DNA of 64,000 nt, from positions 1 to 64,000 of the forward strand of contig NZ_JARDUA010000010.1 in assembly GCF_029360645.1 (NCBI RefSeq), given 5' to 3'. Of this stretch, positions 60,808 to 64,000 are shown piece by piece. Within the stretch, counting starts at the first letter, position 1. Every line of letters begins with the position of its first letter. The notes below the pieces were generated by a model. That model was not told the origin of the DNA. It worked only from the letters and a program-made list of their open reading frames with translations, and did not search any database. A program made the position numbers and the translations under genes. The stretch is from Pontibacter litorisediminis (GTDB lineage: Bacteria; Bacteroidota; Bacteroidia; Cytophagales; Hymenobacteraceae).

Positions 60808-63800
60808 TTACCCTTCTGCTTTCAGGGGTGCGGCCACCTCGGCCAGGGTCTGCTCGTAGGCCTCGCGGGGCATGCTGAAGCTGGGCTCCACCAGCAGCAC
60901 TTCCTCGTAGGTGAGGTGGTAGAGGCGGTACACCAGCACATCCACCTCGGCCTCCAGCCCCGACGTATCGGCGGCCGGATCGGCTTGTTTTATACTTAGT
61001 ATCTGATCGACCAGCGCAGTTATACTTGCTTTTGTTTCCTCGTCGGGTGTGGCGATAGGTATAAGCGAAGTATAAATGCTCTGCATTGCTAATGCTCCGC
61101 CCTGTAATTTTGATGTTATTTGATTTAAAAACCACCAAGTTACTTTTGAGTTCAACAGACCAAGAATAAAATTATCCGCATCTGGAATAATGTAAGTTTT
61201 ATTGTTTGAATAGCTTCCACTCTTATCAATAACAAAGGACTGAAAGGTAGCTATCTCTTGAAACATTACTTTATTCTTATCAAACTCCTCAAAATATGAA
61301 GCTGCACATCTTTGCAAAGCGTACCATTCATACCTGATACCAGTTTCAGCTTTATTCCTTTTACTAAGTCCTGCTTTATATTTTAGTAAATGATTATAGA
61401 CTACAGGATAATGCTCCATAAATGCTCTTTCTGCCTCAAGAGAAGCCCCTGTAATAGAAGAGTCTTTGTGTAATGGAAAGTGCCACGGGATAAATAACAG
61501 AAATTTATTTGTCTTAGGAGTTTGATACCGTTTCAAATCCCGTCCAAGCAAGAATGGTTTGATTACTTCTTCACTCCGAGGATCTTCAAGTATAAATCGT
61601 TCTTTAGTGGCTTCATCAATCACAAAAGCTTCATTATACCCTGTTTTGATGCCGTAGTAGATTTTGCCTTCAACATAATCACCAAGAGGCGTGCCGGTGT
61701 TCCTCAGTTTTTCCAGCAGTTGCTGAGCGATGCTGTTAGAGAGCGTCCAGCCGGAGTTGGGCAGCAGGTCGGCCTGCACCGTATACTTGTGCTGCTGCAC
61801 GTATGCCTCCAGCCCCTGCTCAAATTGCAGCGTGTTTATAGTGGCGGCTTCAAACGTATAACCAGGCTCAGGTTCATACTTTGCCACAGCAAGTATGAGC
61901 GGGTAGGTAGTCGCTTCCTCAAACACTGGCAGATCGCCGAAGTCCAGCAGCTGCTCCAGTTTATAGGTTTGCAGCCATTGCCGCAGCGCCTGACCATAAC
62001 CAGCGCGCATCCACTTGTTGGGGAGTATGTAGCTGAACTGCCCGCCCTCGCGCAGCAGCTCCAGCCCGCGCTCCACAAAGTATACATACAGGTCGGCGGT
62101 GCCGGCGTAGGTGCTGTAGGCTTTCTGCAAGTATAGCTTAAAGCTGCCTAGTTCCTCCTGGCGTATGTACGGCGGGTTGCCCAGCACCACATCGAAGCCT
62201 TTATACTTGCCTTCCTCGTCCAGCACCTCCGGAAACTCGAAGCGCCACTCAAAAGCGCCCTCGTATACTTTGTTTTCCTCGATGGCCTGGCGCTCGTCCT
62301 CCAGCTTCTGCAGTTGCTTCTGCTTTTGCTGCAGCTGCTTCTTGTCTACCTTTTTGGCCCCGAACAGGTCGGGGTTCTGCATCACTGAGATCTGCCCGCG
62401 TAGGTCGGCCATTTTCTTGCGCAGCGGGTCGTTGTTGGCCAGCGTGGTCTTAAAGCCCTGCTTAATCTCCTCCAGGAAAGCCTCCAGTTGCTTTTTATCG
62501 GCCTTGGAGTTGGTGTGTTTATACTTTAAAACGGCCTCGCGGTAAGCCTGCAAACTATGGCCCTTCTTGCCAAAGGCCTCTTTCAGATCGGCCGTGAGCG
62601 GGTAGCGGCTCAGTAGCGAGTTGCCCTGTTTTATGTTGATGTCGATGTTGGGCAGCGTCTGCAGCTGGGTATACTTGCCCGAGCCTGGCTCTCCGTTTAT
62701 ACTTTCGGGGGCGGTGTAGTAGGCGTTCTTGAGCAGCTCTATCCAGAGGCGCAGGCGGCAGATCTTCACCGAGTTCGGGTTAATATCCACCCCGAAAAGG
62801 CAGTTTTCAATAATCGTCTGCTTCTCATGGAAGAGGGCCTCCTGCAGCTCCTGCACCTGCGGGTTTATACTTCGGTGGCCGTCGGGGTGCTCGGTTACGG
62901 TATAGCTGAAAGGTTCGCCATGGAGGTCGGTCACGATCAGCTCGTCGTTCTGTACTTCTATACTTCCGTAGTGCAGCGGCTTGCCCTGGCGGTTCGTCAA
63001 AATCCGGAGGTCATGCTTTAGCACGATCAGCTCGTTCAGCGCGCTCACCAGGTAATGCCCCGAGCCCACCGCCGGGTCGCAGATGCGCAGGCTGTTGAGG
63101 AGCTGGTTATACTCCTTTATACTTTCTAAAGTATAGTTCTGGTGGATGCGGAGCTGCAGGGATTCGAACCCCAGTCCGGCCGAGCTGGTGTCGATGTCCC
63201 AGTTATACCTTTCCGAAAAGCGCTGCACCACGGCACGGCGTATGGCTTCGCGGCTCATGTACATGGTAATAAAGCCGGGCGTGTAGAAAGAGCCGTCGCG
63301 GTAGCCGTTTATCTTCTCAAAGATCAGCCCCAGCACCGAGGCCGTGATCAGCGTCTTGTTCTCCTCCTGTATCTCCTCCTTGCCCTCGGCCCCGAAGTCG
63401 TAGCTGCCCAAAAAGCGCAGCAGGTACTCCAGCGTGTGCAGCTCCGGGTGCTTGCTCACAAAGTCTTTGCCTTGCGTGCGCCGGAAAACCGTTTGCGGGT
63501 AGAGCGGCAGCAGGCTGCGGTCTTTCAGGTTAGAGATGCGCAGCGTGCGTTTCTCCAGCGCCGTGGTCTCGAAGAGCGAGGAGTTGAGGTACGGGATATG
63601 GTTATACTTGCCTTTCACGCTGGCGCTGCGCATTTCGGGCCGTTCGGCCAGCACATCAAAAAACAGCTCGTTCAGGTCGTCGAACTCGCGCAGGTTCACG
63701 GTGCTCATAAAGCCATACTTCTTGTCTCCGTGGTGGTAGCTGATGAGCTGCGCCTCCAGCAGTTTGAGGAACAGGATGCGGTTTATCCAGGTGATGCACA

Positions 63801-64000
63801 GCTCCAGGGCCACGTTAAACAGCTGCTCCTCGCGGGTGCTGCCGTAGCTGTAGGGGTTGTCGAGGTCCGAGATCAGGTCTTCGGAGCGCAGTTTCTGGTA
63901 TGCCGCCTCCAGCAGCGAGCCGGGGTTGGGTTTTGCTTTCCGTTGGATGAGTTTGCGGCCTCCCTCCTTCACTTCCTCCAGCCCGATGATGTGCAGCAGC
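60808..64000 (-). CDS. Eco57I-like (type IIG) DNA methylase/restriction protein, 5' end outside window
   Basis: At least 1063 residues of a large protein are visible; the frame continues past the right edge as 'LLHIIGLEEVKEGGRKLIQR', so the start is outside. It has the N6-adenine methylase motif I in 'DPAVGSGHYLVSALNEL' and motif IV 'NPPYIRQEEL', a long spacer rich in charged coiled-coil ('KKQLQQKQKQLQKLEDERQA'), and a C-terminal target-recognition region with the TaqI-like 'KFLLFIPWHF'. Such proteins methylate one adenine per strand of a 5-7 bp asymmetric site and, if an N-terminal nuclease domain is present, also cut. The nuclease part cannot be seen here. The gene carries 17 AAGTATA/TATACTT words. 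Confidence 0.9.
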   Translation of the reverse strand, partial: LLHIIGLEEVKEGGRKLIQRKAKPNPGSLLEAAYQKLRSEDLISDLDNPYSYGSTREEQLFNVALELCITWINRILFLKLLEAQLISYHHGDKKYGFMSTVNLREFDDLNELFFDVLAERPEMRSASVKGKYNHIPYLNSSLFETTALEKRTLRISNLKDRSLLPLYPQTVFRRTQGKDFVSKHPELHTLEYLLRFLGSYDFGAEGKEEIQEENKTLITASVLGLIFEKINGYRDGSFYTPGFITMYMSREAIRRAVVQRFSERYNWDIDTSSAGLGFESLQLRIHQNYTLESIKEYNQLLNSLRICDPAVGSGHYLVSALNELIVLKHDLRILTNRQGKPLHYGSIEVQNDELIVTDLHGEPFSYTVTEHPDGHRSINPQVQELQEALFHEKQTIIENCLFGVDINPNSVKICRLRLWIELLKNAYYTAPESINGEPGSGKYTQLQTLPNIDINIKQGNSLLSRYPLTADLKEAFGKKGHSLQAYREAVLKYKHTNSKADKKQLEAFLEEIKQGFKTTLANNDPLRKKMADLRGQISVMQNPDLFGAKKVDKKQLQQKQKQLQKLEDERQAIEENKVYEGAFEWRFEFPEVLDEEGKYKGFDVVLGNPPYIRQEELGSFKLYLQKAYSTYAGTADLYVYFVERGLELLREGGQFSYILPNKWMRAGYGQALRQWLQTYKLEQLLDFGDLPVFEEATTYPLILAVAKYEPEPGYTFEAATINTLQFEQGLEAYVQQHKYTVQADLLPNSGWTLSNSIAQQLLEKLRNTGTPLGDYVEGKIYYGIKTGYNEAFVIDEATKERFILEDPRSEEVIKPFLLGRDLKRYQTPKTNKFLLFIPWHFPLHKDSSITGASLEAERAFMEHYPVVYNHLLKYKAGLSKRNKAETGIRYEWYALQRCAASYFEEFDKNKVMFQEIATFQSFVIDKSGSYSNNKTYIIPDADNFILGLLNSKVTWWFLNQITSKLQGGALAMQSIYTSLIPIATPDEETKASITALVDQILSIKQADPAADTSGLEAEVDVLVYRLYHLTYEEVLLVEPSFSMPREAYEQTLAEVAAPLKAEG

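Noticed and set aside
1..64000. CRISPR arrays, tRNA genes, integrases or intact insertion sequences
   Set aside because: No regularly spaced repeats, cloverleaf-like tRNA signatures or transposase/integrase proteins were seen on either strand.

Overview
The window looks like a chromosomal segment of a Bacteroidota bacterium, most likely Cytophagales/Hymenobacteraceae and close to Pontibacter. The evidence is indirect but consistent: a type-B T9SS sorting domain (gliding-motility-type C-terminus), a DUF3098 gene between ftsX and uppP, tsaD head to head with tamB, LytS/LytTR regulation, candidate -7 elements of the form TAnnTTTG, and no clear Shine-Dalgarno sequences. Housekeeping genes are GC-rich; the polysaccharide block at about 20-30 kb is visibly AT-richer. 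No tRNA, CRISPR array, integrase or intact insertion sequence was seen.

Layout. 0-3.7 kb, minus strand: HNH nuclease, NlpC/P60 hydrolase, smpB, a hotdog thioesterase and tsaD. 3.7-12 kb, plus strand: tamB, then the compact run ftsX-DUF3098-uppP-truB-ribF, closed by a terminator. 12-17.3 kb: a DUF389 membrane protein, the two subunits of a 3-oxoacid CoA-transferase and a GNAT-nitrilase fusion. 17.8-32.3 kb: a Wzx/Wzy-type surface polysaccharide locus with two flippases, a Wzz-like protein, a methyltransferase, five glycosyltransferases, two O-antigen polymerase/ligase-like proteins and, at the far end on the opposite strand, the initiating sugar-phosphate transferase. 32.6-42.3 kb: hisS-hutH, a T9SS-secreted protein, ybaB with an overlapping glycosyltransferase, a PspC protein, a TPR lipoprotein and pyruvate dehydrogenase E1 beta. 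42.3-46.8 kb: DUF2279, DinB, Smr and the RNase P RNA, flanked by two inverted copies of a roughly 450-490 bp intergenic repeat. 46.8-54 kb: ligA, an ABC-2 exporter, a LytS/LytTR two-component pair and dapA. 54-60.5 kb: lipoproteins, a cold-shock protein, a creatininase-family hydrolase, three copies of a STAS/SpoIIAA-like family, heme A synthase and mscL. 60.8-64 kb: a large Eco57I-like (type IIG) methylase/restriction protein running off the right edge.

How the genes work together. The 17.8-32.3 kb locus holds the parts to start (phosphoglycosyl transferase), extend (glycosyltransferases), flip (Wzx), polymerise or ligate (Wzy/WaaL-like) and set the chain length (Wzz) of a lipid-linked glycan; outer-membrane export and kinase genes are not in the window. 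uppP supplies recycled undecaprenyl phosphate for such pathways. Most operons end in strong hairpins.

Most unusual signals: (1) the heptamer AAGTATA/TATACTT is strongly over-represented, in genes and between them, and reaches 17 exact hits in the 3.2 kb methylase gene; (2) the paired inverted intergenic repeats around the Smr-rnpB block; (3) three diverged STAS-like paralogues within 4.3 kb; (4) unannotated short coding-like stretches at 30.5 kb and 53 kb.
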